A DNA stretch of 35,422 bases from a bacterium (GTDB lineage Bacteria > Patescibacteriota > Minisyncoccia > Minisyncoccales > CG1-02-41-26): contig JAGGXV010000017.1 of NCBI GenBank assembly GCA_021162885.1, forward strand, positions 1 through 35,422, read 5' to 3'. The notes under the pieces are model-generated. The model saw nothing but the letters and a program-made list of their open reading frames with translations. It ran no database searches and was not told where the DNA came from. Position numbers and translations under genes: made by a program. This document shows positions 21,596 through 30,051 of the stretch, one piece after another (position 1 is the first letter of the stretch; each line of letters starts with the position of its first letter).

Positions 21596-24529
21596 ATGGA
21601 TTTTCCAAAAATTGAACAAAAAATTCTAAAGTTCTGGAAAGAAAACAAGATTTTTGAAAAAAGCACTTCTCAACGAAAGAAGCAAAAAAGATTTGTTTTT
21701 CTTGAAGGGCCACCTTATGCTAACGGCAAACCGGGAATTCATCACCTTTTAGCTCGGGCTTTCAAAGATATTATTTTGCGTTACAAAACAATGCGGGGAT
21801 TTTTAGTTGAGAGAAAAGCTGGTTGGGATACTCATGGTTTACCAACCGAAATTGCTGCTGAAAAAACTTTAGGTATTAAAACAAAAAAAGATATTGAAAA
21901 AATAGGAATTGGAAAGTTCATTTCAGTCTGCAGAAAAAATGTTTTTACTTACAAAAAAGAATGGGAAAAATTTACCGAGAGAATTGGCTACTGGCTCGAT
22001 TTAAAACATCCTTATGTTACTTGCGATAATCATTATATTGAAAGTTTGTGGTGGATAATAAAACAATTTTGGCAAAAAGGATTACTTTATCAATCAAAAA
22101 GAGTTATTCCTTGGTGCCCGAGGTGTCAGACCTCCCTTTCATCACATGAGATCGCTCAAGGATATAAGAAAATAAAAGAACCAGCTATTTATGTAAAATT
22201 CCGAGTTAAACATTCTAAAATCTGTCATCTAAAACCTAACACCTGTCTTTTAATTTGGACGACAACCCCCTGGACTTTGCCAGGGAATGTGGCAGTGGCG
22301 ATTAATCCGGAATTAGATTATGTTCTTTTGAGAAGAAATAAAGAATTTTTTGTCGTGGCCGAAGGAAGAGTAAAGCAAGTTTTTAAAAACAAAGATTATC
22401 AAATTATTAAAAAATTCAAAGGTAAGAATTTAATCGGTTTAAAATATAAACCCCTTTATCAAACGGCAAACTTTTATGAAGTTCTGCCCGCCTCTTTTGT
22501 TTCTTTGGAGGAAGGAACAGGTCTGGTTCATATTGCCCCAGCTTTTGGTGGAGATGATTACGAGCTTTGCAAATCTCAAAAAATAATAAAAGAAGCGGAA
22601 ATCCCAATTCCAGTTACAGAAGATGGGAAAATGAAAAAAGGAATAATTGGGGAGGGAAAGTTTATTAAAGAGGCTGATAAACTTATTATTGGAGACCTAA
22701 AAAAAAGAAATCTTCTTTTCAAGGAAGAGCGATATGAGCATGATTATCCTTTTTGTTGGCGATGCGAAACTCCTCTTATGTATTATTTACATTCTTCCTG
22801 GTTTGTTGAAACAACAAAAATAAAAAATGACTTGATTAAAAATAATCAAAAAATAAATTGGATACCTTCTTATTTAAAAGAAGGGAGATTCGGGAAATGG
22901 TTGGAAGAACTTAAAGATTGGAATTTTTCCAGAGAAAGATATTGGGGAACACCTTTACCGATCTGGCGATGTCAAAAATGCCAAGAGATAAAAGTAATTG
23001 GTTCGGTTAAAGAATTGGAAAAGCTCAGTGGTAAAAAGATTAAAGATCTCCACCGACCTTATGTTGATAAAGTCAATTTAAAGTGTGAAAAATGCGGAGG
23101 AGTGATGAAACGAACCTTAGAAGTAGTTGACGTTTGGTTTGATTCAGGTTCTATGCCCTATGCTCAGTGGCATTATCCTTTCGAAAACAGGAATTTTATT
23201 GATAAAAAAATATTTTTCCCAGCCAATTTTATTTGTGAAGGAATAGACCAAACTCGCGGCTGGTTTTATACTTTATTGGCTGTTTCAACCCTGCTTAAGT
23301 TTGGACCACCTTACAAAAATGTTATTGTTACTGGAATTGTTTTGGACAAGAAAGGACATAAGATGTCAAAATCTAAGGGCAACATTGTAGAGCCTTTTGA
23401 GATAGCCGAAAAATACGGAGTTGATGCTGTGCGTTGGTATTTTTACACCATCAATCAGCCGGCCGAACCTAAACTTTTTTCAGAAAAAGATATTGAGATA
23501 AATTTAAAGAAATTTCTGATGACCTATTGGAATTGCTATTCATTTTTCCAAACCTATGTAATAGACAAGCGACCATTGAAATCGTATTACAGCATCAAAA
23601 GCAGAAATATTTTGGATAGATGGATTCTCTCCAAGTTAAATGAATTAATTTTAGGAGTCACTGAAAGCTTAGAGAAATTCGATGTGGTTTTAGCAGCACG
23701 AACACTGGAGAATTTTGTAATCAATGACCTTTCTCTGTGGTATATTCGAAGGTCAAGAAAGAGATTTCAGCGACCAAAAAATAAAAAAGAACTAAAAGAG
23801 GCCTCTCGGACTTTAGAATATGTTCTTTTAATCTTAAGCAAATTAACTGCCCCTTTTGTTCCGTTTTTATCAGAGGAAATTTACCGATGTTTAACTTACG
23901 GTGTTAAACAGTCGGTTCATTTGGAAGATTGGCCAAGAGCAAATGAAAAGTTGATTAACCGACCCCTTGAGCAACAAATGGACTTGGTTCGTCAGATTGT
24001 AAGTTTGGGGCTGCGAGCCAGAGCCGAAGCCAAGATAAAAGTCCGCCAGCCAATCGCTTCGCTCAAAATTAAAAACCGAGCTTCTAAAAGAAACGAGGTT
24101 GGAGAAGAGAACGAAGTTCTCTTCGACAATCAAAAATCAAAAATCAAAGATAATAAAGAACTATTACAGCTAATTAAGGATGAAGTGAATGTAAAAGAAA
24201 TTATTTTTGACCCGAAAATTAAAGAAGAAATAGAACTGGATACAAAAATTACTAAAGAATTAAAAGAGGAGGGCCAACTTCGAGAACTCATCCGGCACAT
24301 TCAAGGTCTCCGCAAAAAAGAAAGTCTTACTCCAAAAGATAAAATTGTGATTTATTACCAAGGTGAAAAATCTCTGGAAAGCATTTTAGAAAAAAATAAA
24401 GGAAATATTTTAAAAGACACAAAAGCAAAAGATATTAAAAAAGGATTTCCTAAAAAAGAACTTTTCTTAGAAAAAAAAGAAATTAAAATTGACCAAGCCC
24501 ACCTTACTCTTGCCATTAAAAAAATTTGA
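21596..24529 (+). CDS. ileS: Isoleucyl-tRNA synthetase, archaeal/eukaryal type (IleRS2)
   Basis: A 977-residue class I synthetase. The N-terminal EGPPYANGKPGIHHLLARAFKD has the HIGH-equivalent GIHH; editing-domain TTTPWTLPGN and AFGGDDYELC follow; KMSKSKGN (about residue 587) is the second active-site motif; tRNA-binding RYWGTPLPIW and IYRCL helices and the C-terminal DUF5915-type region are present. This type resembles IleRS2, which is usually resistant to mupirocin. Two segments look repeat-derived: 22214-22248 before LLIWTTTPWTLP, and 24057-24148 after IASLKIK. Both keep the frame. Confidence 0.93.
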   Translation: MDFPKIEQKILKFWKENKIFEKSTSQRKKQKRFVFLEGPPYANGKPGIHHLLARAFKDIILRYKTMRGFLVERKAGWDTHGLPTEIAAEKTLGIKTKKDIEKIGIGKFISVCRKNVFTYKKEWEKFTERIGYWLDLKHPYVTCDNHYIESLWWIIKQFWQKGLLYQSKRVIPWCPRCQTSLSSHEIAQGYKKIKEPAIYVKFRVKHSKICHLKPNTCLLIWTTTPWTLPGNVAVAINPELDYVLLRRNKEFFVVAEGRVKQVFKNKDYQIIKKFKGKNLIGLKYKPLYQTANFYEVLPASFVSLEEGTGLVHIAPAFGGDDYELCKSQKIIKEAEIPIPVTEDGKMKKGIIGEGKFIKEADKLIIGDLKKRNLLFKEERYEHDYPFCWRCETPLMYYLHSSWFVETTKIKNDLIKNNQKINWIPSYLKEGRFGKWLEELKDWNFSRERYWGTPLPIWRCQKCQEIKVIGSVKELEKLSGKKIKDLHRPYVDKVNLKCEKCGGVMKRTLEVVDVWFDSGSMPYAQWHYPFENRNFIDKKIFFPANFICEGIDQTRGWFYTLLAVSTLLKFGPPYKNVIVTGIVLDKKGHKMSKSKGNIVEPFEIAEKYGVDAVRWYFYTINQPAEPKLFSEKDIEINLKKFLMTYWNCYSFFQTYVIDKRPLKSYYSIKSRNILDRWILSKLNELILGVTESLEKFDVVLAARTLENFVINDLSLWYIRRSRKRFQRPKNKKELKEASRTLEYVLLILSKLTAPFVPFLSEEIYRCLTYGVKQSVHLEDWPRANEKLINRPLEQQMDLVRQIVSLGLRARAEAKIKVRQPIASLKIKNRASKRNEVGEENEVLFDNQKSKIKDNKELLQLIKDEVNVKEIIFDPKIKEEIELDTKITKELKEEGQLRELIRHIQGLRKKESLTPKDKIVIYYQGEKSLESILEKNKGNILKDTKAKDIKKGFPKKELFLEKKEIKIDQAHLTLAIKKI
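22214..22248 (+). repeat. tctaaaa heptamer array inside ileS
   Basis: tctaaaa (22214), tctgtca, tctaaaa (22228), cctaaca, cctgtct in register. Codes for HSKICHLKPNTC just before the editing-domain strand LLIWTTTPW. Confidence 0.7.
24057..24148 (+). repeat. aatcaaa heptamer element inside ileS
   Basis: The core carries a 9-bp palindrome gaagagaac-gaa-gttctcttc (24104-24124) and is followed by three aatcaaa units (24128-24148). It is the same element as in argS and codes for the near-identical peptide RASKRNEVGEENEVLFDNQ. Confidence 0.85.
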
Positions 24530-24662
24530 CAAACTTTAAGAGAAAAGAAATCTCCCTATGAGTTTTAAATAAATGCCAAAACAAAAAATCATTTTAAAAG
24601 AAACTCCAGCAAGTGCTGGGGGTTGTTAAAGGAAAACTGGGAATTAAACGATTTTTTATTTT

Positions 24663-24693
24663 ATTCGTAATTCGTCTAAATTCGTAATTCGTA
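24663..24693. repeat. attcgta array, two + two units
   Basis: attcgta (24663), attcgtc (24670), 3-nt spacer, attcgta (24680 and 24687); ends 5 nt before the recO ATG. The rest of the 169-nt gap holds a weak ccagca/tgctgg stem (24606-24619) and nothing else clear. Confidence 0.8.
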
Positions 24694-24698
24694 AGGTT

Positions 24699-25469
24699 AT
24701 GCCATTTACTCATTACAGAACCCAGGGGATTTTTTTGAAAAGGGAAGATCGGGGGGAGGCCGACCAACTTTTTACTGTTTTTACCAAAGATTATGGAAAA
24801 CTTAAGATTTTGGGAAGAGCGATCAGAAAAATCAAATCAAAACTGAGGTCGGGGACTGACCTTTTTTATTTCTCTGAAATTGAATTTATTCAAGGGAAAA
24901 CTTATAAAACCTTGACCGACGCGATTTTAATTGAAAAATTTAAAAACATCAGAAATGACCCAAAGAAATTAGAAATGGCTTATGAAATTACTGACATCCT
25001 TGATTCCTTAACCGGCAAAGAAGAAAAAGACAACAGAATCTGGGAACTTTTACTGAAAAGCTTTCGAGAAATTGAAAATTGTGAAATTGAAAATTCATTG
25101 AAAATTGAAAATTGTAAATTGAGAATTATCTACTATTATTTCCTCTGGAATCTTTTTTCAATTTTAGGATTCAGGCCTGAGCTTTATTCTTGCCCTGTTT
25201 GTGGCAAAAAACTTTTACCAGAAACTTTTTGGTTCTTGCCAAAAGAAGGTGGAATAGTTTGCTGGAAGTGTCTTAAAAAATTCAGCGAAGAAGATAAAAA
25301 ATTAATGAAAGAGATAACTGTTGATACGGTGAAAGTTCTGCGACTTTTTCTGTCTGAAGAGATATTGCCAAGAATTAAAATAACAGAAGAGACCATGAGA
25401 AATTTAAAAGAAGTATCAGAGATTTACCTTTCTTTTTTAAAAGAAGAATTGGCAAAAATGGAAAAGTAA
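24699..25469 (+). CDS. recO: DNA repair protein RecO
   Basis: A 256-residue protein. N-terminal OB fold: YRTQGIFLKREDRGEADQLFTVFTKDYGKLKILGRAIRK; then a helical domain; then a four-cysteine zinc site SCPVCGKKL and VCWKC. RecO loads RecA on SSB-coated DNA in the RecFOR pathway. A repeat-encoded segment (about 25071-25124, EIENCEIENSLKIENCKL) lies in the linker between helices, before IIYYYFLWNLF. No Shine-Dalgarno; the array fills that position. Confidence 0.9.
   Translation: MPFTHYRTQGIFLKREDRGEADQLFTVFTKDYGKLKILGRAIRKIKSKLRSGTDLFYFSEIEFIQGKTYKTLTDAILIEKFKNIRNDPKKLEMAYEITDILDSLTGKEEKDNRIWELLLKSFREIENCEIENSLKIENCKLRIIYYYFLWNLFSILGFRPELYSCPVCGKKLLPETFWFLPKEGGIVCWKCLKKFSEEDKKLMKEITVDTVKVLRLFLSEEILPRIKITEETMRNLKEVSEIYLSFLKEELAKMEK
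25071..25124 (+). repeat. attgaaa heptamer array inside recO
   Basis: attgaaa at 25071, 25086, 25097 and 25104, then attgtaa and attgaga, mostly 7 nt apart with small phase slips. It encodes a repetitive EIEN/KIEN peptide. Confidence 0.8.
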
Positions 25470-25489
25470 GGTAAAATAAATCCAAGATG

Positions 25490-25549
25490 AGAATTTTAAC
25501 TGGCATTTTGCAAGACAAAATACTTATTGTCCAAGGCAGTTAAAATTCT
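25490..25549 (+). promoter_or_regulatory. 13-bp perfect inverted repeat before the DUF11-like gene
   Basis: agaattttaactg (25490-25502) and its exact complement at 25537-25549 enclose 34 nt, which contain a smaller attttg/caaaat stem. The hairpin ends 17 nt before the ATG. It could be a regulatory RNA fold or a mini palindromic element; no T run follows. Confidence 0.55.
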
Positions 25550-25566
25550 TCTGATAGGTGAAAATT

Positions 25567-27225
25567 ATGAGGAAGGTTCTAATAATCTTAATTTTACTTC
25601 TGTTTGCCGGAGCAGGGATTACCGGTTTTTGGTTTTGGCAGAAAAATCAATATTCCAAAGAAATTTTGAAGCTTGAGATTTTGGGGCCGGAGGTGGCTCA
25701 GGCCGGAGATGAAGTTGAATACTTGGTTAGATTTAAAAACAATGGCAAGGTTAGATTGGAAAATTCAGAGTTGATTTTTTCTGCCCCCGAGCATTCTATT
25801 CCCCAGGATTTTCCTGCTCGGAGAATAGTTAGGAAATTGGAAGATATTTATCCTGGACAGGAGCAGATTTACAGCTTTAAGGTCCGGGTTTTTGGTAAAG
25901 AAAATGAAGTCCTAACGGCTAAGGCTTGGCTTAGATATCAGCCAAAAAATCTGAAAGCCCGTTATGAATCAAAAACAACTTTTACCACTCAGATTAAGTT
26001 TGTTCCTTTAACTTTTGAGTTTGATTTACCCCTGAAAGTTGAAAAAGATGAAAAGATAGAATTTTCTTTGAACTACTTTTCAAACATCAACTATCTCTTG
26101 GAAAATTTAAGGGTGAAAATTGAGTATCCTGAGGATTTTGAATTTGTCAGTGCCTCCCCCCAACCCTTAGATGAGACGGAATGGAAAATTGCCCCTTTAG
26201 TTCAGGCTGATGGTGGCAGAATAGAAATAAAAGGAATAGTTAGGGGGAAAGAGGGGACTCAAAAGATTTTCAGGGCAAAACTTGGTTTGATAGAAAACGG
26301 AGAATTCTGGTTGTTGAAAGAAACAGTCCGGGCTCTGGAAATAATTGAGCCTTCCATTTATATCTCTCAATTAGTCAATGATTCACCAGATTATATTGCC
26401 AGAGCCGGTGACTTTCTCCATTATGAGATTTTCTTCAAAAATATTGGCAAAACTCCCATCCAGAAAAAATTTCTTTTTGTTGAACTTGAGGGGGAATTTT
26501 TCGACTTCTTTAGTTTGAAGTCAGAAACCGGGGAATACGGTCGAGGAGACAACACTATTATTTGGGATTGGAAGGTTGTACCAGCCCTTCGCTTTCTTGA
26601 TGCAGGTGCTGAAGGCAAGGTTGATTTTTGGGTCAAATTGAAAGAAGCTGGAGATATTCCTCTTGGATTGAAGAATCCCAGCTTGAGAGATGAAATTACC
26701 CTGGGAGGAGTTAAAAAGATTTTTGAAGTAAAAGTTAATTCTCAAATAAAACTCAGTCAAAAAGTTTATTTTCAAGAAGAATTTTTTGGCAACTCCGGCT
26801 TTCTTCCACCAAAGGTAGGAGAGCGAACAACTTACACTGTTTTGTGGCAAGTTGAAAATTCTTGGAATAATTTGAAAAAAGTCAAAGTAAAAAGTATTTT
26901 ACCAACCGGAGTTAAAGCAACCGGCAAGATTTTTCCCGAGGATGCCAAATTTACCTTTGACTCAAAATCACGAGAAATCCTTTGGAACATTGGCGAGATA
27001 GAAGCTTGGCTAGGCGGGCAAGATGTGCCTTTGACGTTGGCTTTCCAAATTGAATTCACTCCAGAATCTTTCCAAAAAGGAGAGATACCTAATTTAGTCG
27101 GCGAAGCCGAAGTCTTAGGAAAGGATGTTTGGACTTTAGAAATACTCCAAGAAAAGGCTCCTCCAGTTGACACCACCTTACCTGATGATGAAACAGTGAG
27201 TAAAGAGCAAGGGGTAGTCCAATAA
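25567..27225 (+). CDS. Membrane-anchored DUF11/CARDB-like surface protein
   Basis: A 552-residue protein from ATG 25567, preceded by aggtga 6 nt upstream; a GTG three codons earlier is possible. Residues 3-22 form a signal anchor. The remainder is beta-rich with three or four repeats of an adhesive-type domain (for example VAQAGDEVEYLVRFKNNG, YIARAGDFLHYEIFFKNIGKT, VGERTTYTVLWQVENSWNN), as in DUF11/CARDB 'conserved repeat' proteins. It should stand on the outer face of the membrane. No enzyme motif is visible. The gap to glyS holds a ttttcaa array. Confidence 0.7.
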   Translation: MRKVLIILILLLFAGAGITGFWFWQKNQYSKEILKLEILGPEVAQAGDEVEYLVRFKNNGKVRLENSELIFSAPEHSIPQDFPARRIVRKLEDIYPGQEQIYSFKVRVFGKENEVLTAKAWLRYQPKNLKARYESKTTFTTQIKFVPLTFEFDLPLKVEKDEKIEFSLNYFSNINYLLENLRVKIEYPEDFEFVSASPQPLDETEWKIAPLVQADGGRIEIKGIVRGKEGTQKIFRAKLGLIENGEFWLLKETVRALEIIEPSIYISQLVNDSPDYIARAGDFLHYEIFFKNIGKTPIQKKFLFVELEGEFFDFFSLKSETGEYGRGDNTIIWDWKVVPALRFLDAGAEGKVDFWVKLKEAGDIPLGLKNPSLRDEITLGGVKKIFEVKVNSQIKLSQKVYFQEEFFGNSGFLPPKVGERTTYTVLWQVENSWNNLKKVKVKSILPTGVKATGKIFPEDAKFTFDSKSREILWNIGEIEAWLGGQDVPLTLAFQIEFTPESFQKGEIPNLVGEAEVLGKDVWTLEILQEKAPPVDTTLPDDETVSKEQGVVQ

Positions 27226-27228
27226 AAA

Positions 27229-27249
27229 TTTTCAATTTTCAATTTTCAA
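27229..27249. repeat. ttttcaa x3 array before glyS
   Basis: Three exact ttttcaa units ending 3 nt before ATG 27253. Confidence 0.8.
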
Positions 27250-27252
27250 ACC

Positions 27253-28608
27253 ATGGATAAAACTCAAAAAATTATTTCTCTTTGTAAACGTCGCGGTTTT
27301 ATCTTCCCTTCTTCTGAGATTTACGGGGGCTTTGGGGGAGTATATGATTTTGGACCTTTAGGGGTTGAATTGAAAAAAAATATTAAAAATGCTTGGCTGA
27401 GAGCAATGACTGCGGAAGAAAATATTGTTCCTTTAGATTCCGCTATTTTAATGAATTCTAAAGTTTGGCAGGCCTCCGGCCATTTAACGGCTGGATTCTC
27501 AGACGAATTGGTTGAGTGTAAATCCTGCCATAAAAGATTTAAATTAGATGAAATAAAAAGGAATAAATGTCCAGAATGCGGAGGGCTTGTCACTAAACCA
27601 AGAAAATTTAATTTAATGATGAAAACATTTATCGGTCCGGTTGAAAATGAAACGACTACAACTTATCTAAGAGCAGAAACCTGTCAGGGTATTTTTGTTA
27701 ATTTCTTGAATATCTTGAATTCAATGAGGTTAAAAATCCCTTTTGGTGTAATTCAAATCGGCAAGAGCTTTCGAAACGAAGTTAACCCAAAAAACTTTAT
27801 TTTCCGAACAAGAGAGTTTGAGCAAATGGAAATGGAATGGTTTTGTTCTCCAAAAGAAGCTAATAGGTTTTTTGATTTTTGGGCAGAAAAGAGAATAAAG
27901 TGGTATTTTGATTTAGGAATTAAAAAAGAAAACTTAAGAGTTCGCGAGGTGCCAGAGGAAGAGCGGGCTCATTATGCTCAAAGACAAATAGATATTGAAT
28001 ATCATTTTCCTTTTGGCTGGAAGGAAATTGAAGGAATTCACAACCGGGGAGATTTCGATCTTTCAAACCACACCAAACATTCTGGAGAAGATTTAAAATA
28101 CTTTGATGAAGAAACAAAAGATAAGTATTTTCCTTATATTATTGAAACTTCAGCAGGAGTTGAAAGATCTCTTTTTGCTTTTTTGTGTGAAGCTTATCAA
28201 GAAATAAAAGGAGGCAGAACAAAAACAACTAAACCGACCAAGGAAGTTGAAATTTTGTTAAAATTTCACAAGACTTTAGCTCCAATTAAAGTTGCTGTTT
28301 TGCCCTTGGTCAGAAATAAACCAGAATTGGCTAAAAGAGCAAAAGAAGTTTATCAAATGCTCAAACCCAATTTCACTTGTCAATACGATGAACTCGGTTC
28401 AATCGGTAGGAGATACCGTCGGGGAGATGAAGTAGGGGTTATTGCTTCCGTTACCTGCGATTTTCAGACATTGGAAGATAACACAGTCACGATAAGAGAA
28501 AGAGATAGTATGAAACAGATAAGAGTTGAAATCTCAAAATTAAAAGAAGTAATTCAAAAAATCCTGGCCGGAGAAGAGTTTTTAAAACTTGGCAAAATAG
28601 TTAAATAG
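27253..28608 (+). CDS. glyS: Glycyl-tRNA synthetase, dimeric (class II)
   Basis: A 451-residue protein of the eukaryal/archaeal-type homodimeric GlyRS. Motif 1 region FGGVYDFGPLGVELKKN; a four-cysteine insert ECKSCHKRF and CPECGG, probably zinc-binding; RAETCQGIFVNF; motif 2 IGKSFRNEVNPKNFIFRTREFEQMEME; motif 3 ETSAGVERSLFAFL; and the anticodon-binding domain VAVLPLVRNKPEL to VTIRERDSMKQIRV. It charges tRNA-Gly. A weak terminator follows. Confidence 0.95.
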   Translation: MDKTQKIISLCKRRGFIFPSSEIYGGFGGVYDFGPLGVELKKNIKNAWLRAMTAEENIVPLDSAILMNSKVWQASGHLTAGFSDELVECKSCHKRFKLDEIKRNKCPECGGLVTKPRKFNLMMKTFIGPVENETTTTYLRAETCQGIFVNFLNILNSMRLKIPFGVIQIGKSFRNEVNPKNFIFRTREFEQMEMEWFCSPKEANRFFDFWAEKRIKWYFDLGIKKENLRVREVPEEERAHYAQRQIDIEYHFPFGWKEIEGIHNRGDFDLSNHTKHSGEDLKYFDEETKDKYFPYIIETSAGVERSLFAFLCEAYQEIKGGRTKTTKPTKEVEILLKFHKTLAPIKVAVLPLVRNKPELAKRAKEVYQMLKPNFTCQYDELGSIGRRYRRGDEVGVIASVTCDFQTLEDNTVTIRERDSMKQIRVEISKLKEVIQKILAGEEFLKLGKIVK

Positions 28609-28920
28609 TGCTATATCCGATTCTGGATACTTCAAAAAAGCCCATAAAATTTTCTCAAAAGGGCATTTTAATTTTTCCCAGGTTGGTTCTTGACAAGCAA
28701 TTTTGATATGCGAAAATGTAATAACCCCTAGTATCCGATAGAAGCGCCCGGTTAAGGAAATCCAAAAAGGAGTTTAGGAAAATAAAAGAAGGCTCGTGAA
28801 AAATTAGACTCTCAGCTATAGAGCGATTGAAAAAATTTTTTTATCTTATTTTTTCGGTTTTTTCGGTAAGGAGACGACTTTTCTAAGTTAAAGCATCTTT
28901 ACCAACTTCAAAAAGGCAAT
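28609..28920. other. 312-nt gap between glyS and the surface locus
   Basis: No reading frame. It contains a terminator-like fold for glyS (28636-28676: gccc/gggc framed by A and T runs), a TTGACA at 28690-28695 without a good -10, ggatact/agtatcc complementary words at 28625 and 28730, a ctct/agag stem near 28810 followed by a T-rich tract (28837-28861), and a doubled ttttttcgg word near 28855. A small RNA or leader for the downstream gene is possible but not shown. Confidence 0.4.
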
Positions 28921-30012
28921 ATGAATTCCAACAACAATACAAAATCAGAATATGTTTCCCTAAGAGAAGCTGCTAAATTTTGTCCTTACTCGCAAGATTA
29001 TTTGAAATTGCGGGCTCGCCAAGGAAAGTTAAAAGCAACAAAAATTGGCAGAAACTGGGCGACCAAAAAAGAATGGGTTGATGAATACTTGAAGCAAGTT
29101 AACAATTACAAAAAGCGAATGGCCGATAGGAAAGTTAAAAAAGCTCAAGAAGTTAAAAAAGTTGAGAAAAAGAAGACACTCCTAACCGAGCCAATACCTA
29201 CACCAACCTTCACTTCTACCACTTCTTTTCACTTAGGGCGCAGAACGCGGGTCATTGCCGTTGTCTGTGCCCTAATTTTTATTTTTTCAAGTATTGGATT
29301 GCTCTTTGGTTATCCCTATTATGGGCCGATTTTAAAGTCAGTTGGCAATTTTGTTAAAAATGGAACCCAAAATTTTGTAATAACTATTGGAGAATTTTCA
29401 AGTAATATTGGAGAGAGCATCGGGCAAAATGCTGCTGACATCAGCGATAACTTTTCAGAAAACTTTTACAACAATCTGGCACGGTCGCATCAATTTGTTA
29501 GGGATAGTTCAGAAGCGTTTTTGGCTGGGTTCAGAGTTTTTAGCGATATGAAAAACAAATTTGCATTTTATATTCATCAGGATGTTCAGTCATTAAAAAA
29601 AATATCTAAAAAAGTTAGCGAGAACATTTACAGGGGAGTAGTTAAGCTCCAGAAGATTATGGCAAGCATGAAGATGTTCTGGAAAAGAATAGAAGCATTT
29701 GCTGACAATCTAAAATATATTATAATTGAAAAAACTCCTCAAAAAATTGTTGAGACATTTAAACCAAAAAAGAGAAAAGAATTTCCTGCCAAAATCCCAC
29801 AGCAAAAACTTCTTCCAAAATCCAAGAAAAAAGGTTTGATAACGATTCCTTCCACTGGAAGAGACGAGGAGACGATTCAAAAAATAAAGACATCATTTTC
29901 TGATGAAGTAAGGGTGATACCAAAAGATGAAAACTATGGTATAATAATACCAATATTTAGAGAGAAAGAAGGGCAAAAATATATTTATTTAATGGTGCCG
30001 CTAAAAGAATAA
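28921..30012 (+). CDS. Membrane-tethered helix-turn-helix protein (large)
   Basis: A 363-residue protein. Residues 10-60 form a MerR/excisionase-type helix-turn-helix with wing: YVSLREAAKFCPYSQDYLKLRARQGKLKATKIGRNWATKKEWVDEYL. A basic linker follows, then one membrane helix (about residues 108-130). The outer part has amphipathic helices and ends in a small folded segment (DEVRVIPKDENYGIIIPIF to KYIYLMVPLK). The layout, cytoplasmic DNA-binding and outer sensor parts, is like ToxR-type one-component regulators. It opens the surface locus, and a related protein closes it at 34722. Confidence 0.7.
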   Translation: MNSNNNTKSEYVSLREAAKFCPYSQDYLKLRARQGKLKATKIGRNWATKKEWVDEYLKQVNNYKKRMADRKVKKAQEVKKVEKKKTLLTEPIPTPTFTSTTSFHLGRRTRVIAVVCALIFIFSSIGLLFGYPYYGPILKSVGNFVKNGTQNFVITIGEFSSNIGESIGQNAADISDNFSENFYNNLARSHQFVRDSSEAFLAGFRVFSDMKNKFAFYIHQDVQSLKKISKKVSENIYRGVVKLQKIMASMKMFWKRIEAFADNLKYIIIEKTPQKIVETFKPKKRKEFPAKIPQQKLLPKSKKKGLITIPSTGRDEETIQKIKTSFSDEVRVIPKDENYGIIIPIFREKEGQKYIYLMVPLKE

Positions 30013-30051
30013 AAATAAAAGGTCAAAAGTTAAAATTAAGAGTAATTAACT

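Noticed and set aside
24573-24629. 18-codon frame before recO that could be a leader peptide
   Set aside because: Too short, with no start signal and no regulatory codon run; the hairpin inside it lacks a T tract.
28690-28724. Promoter with TTGACA at 28690
   Set aside because: The nearest -10-like TGTAAT is 21 nt away, which is too far for a confident call.
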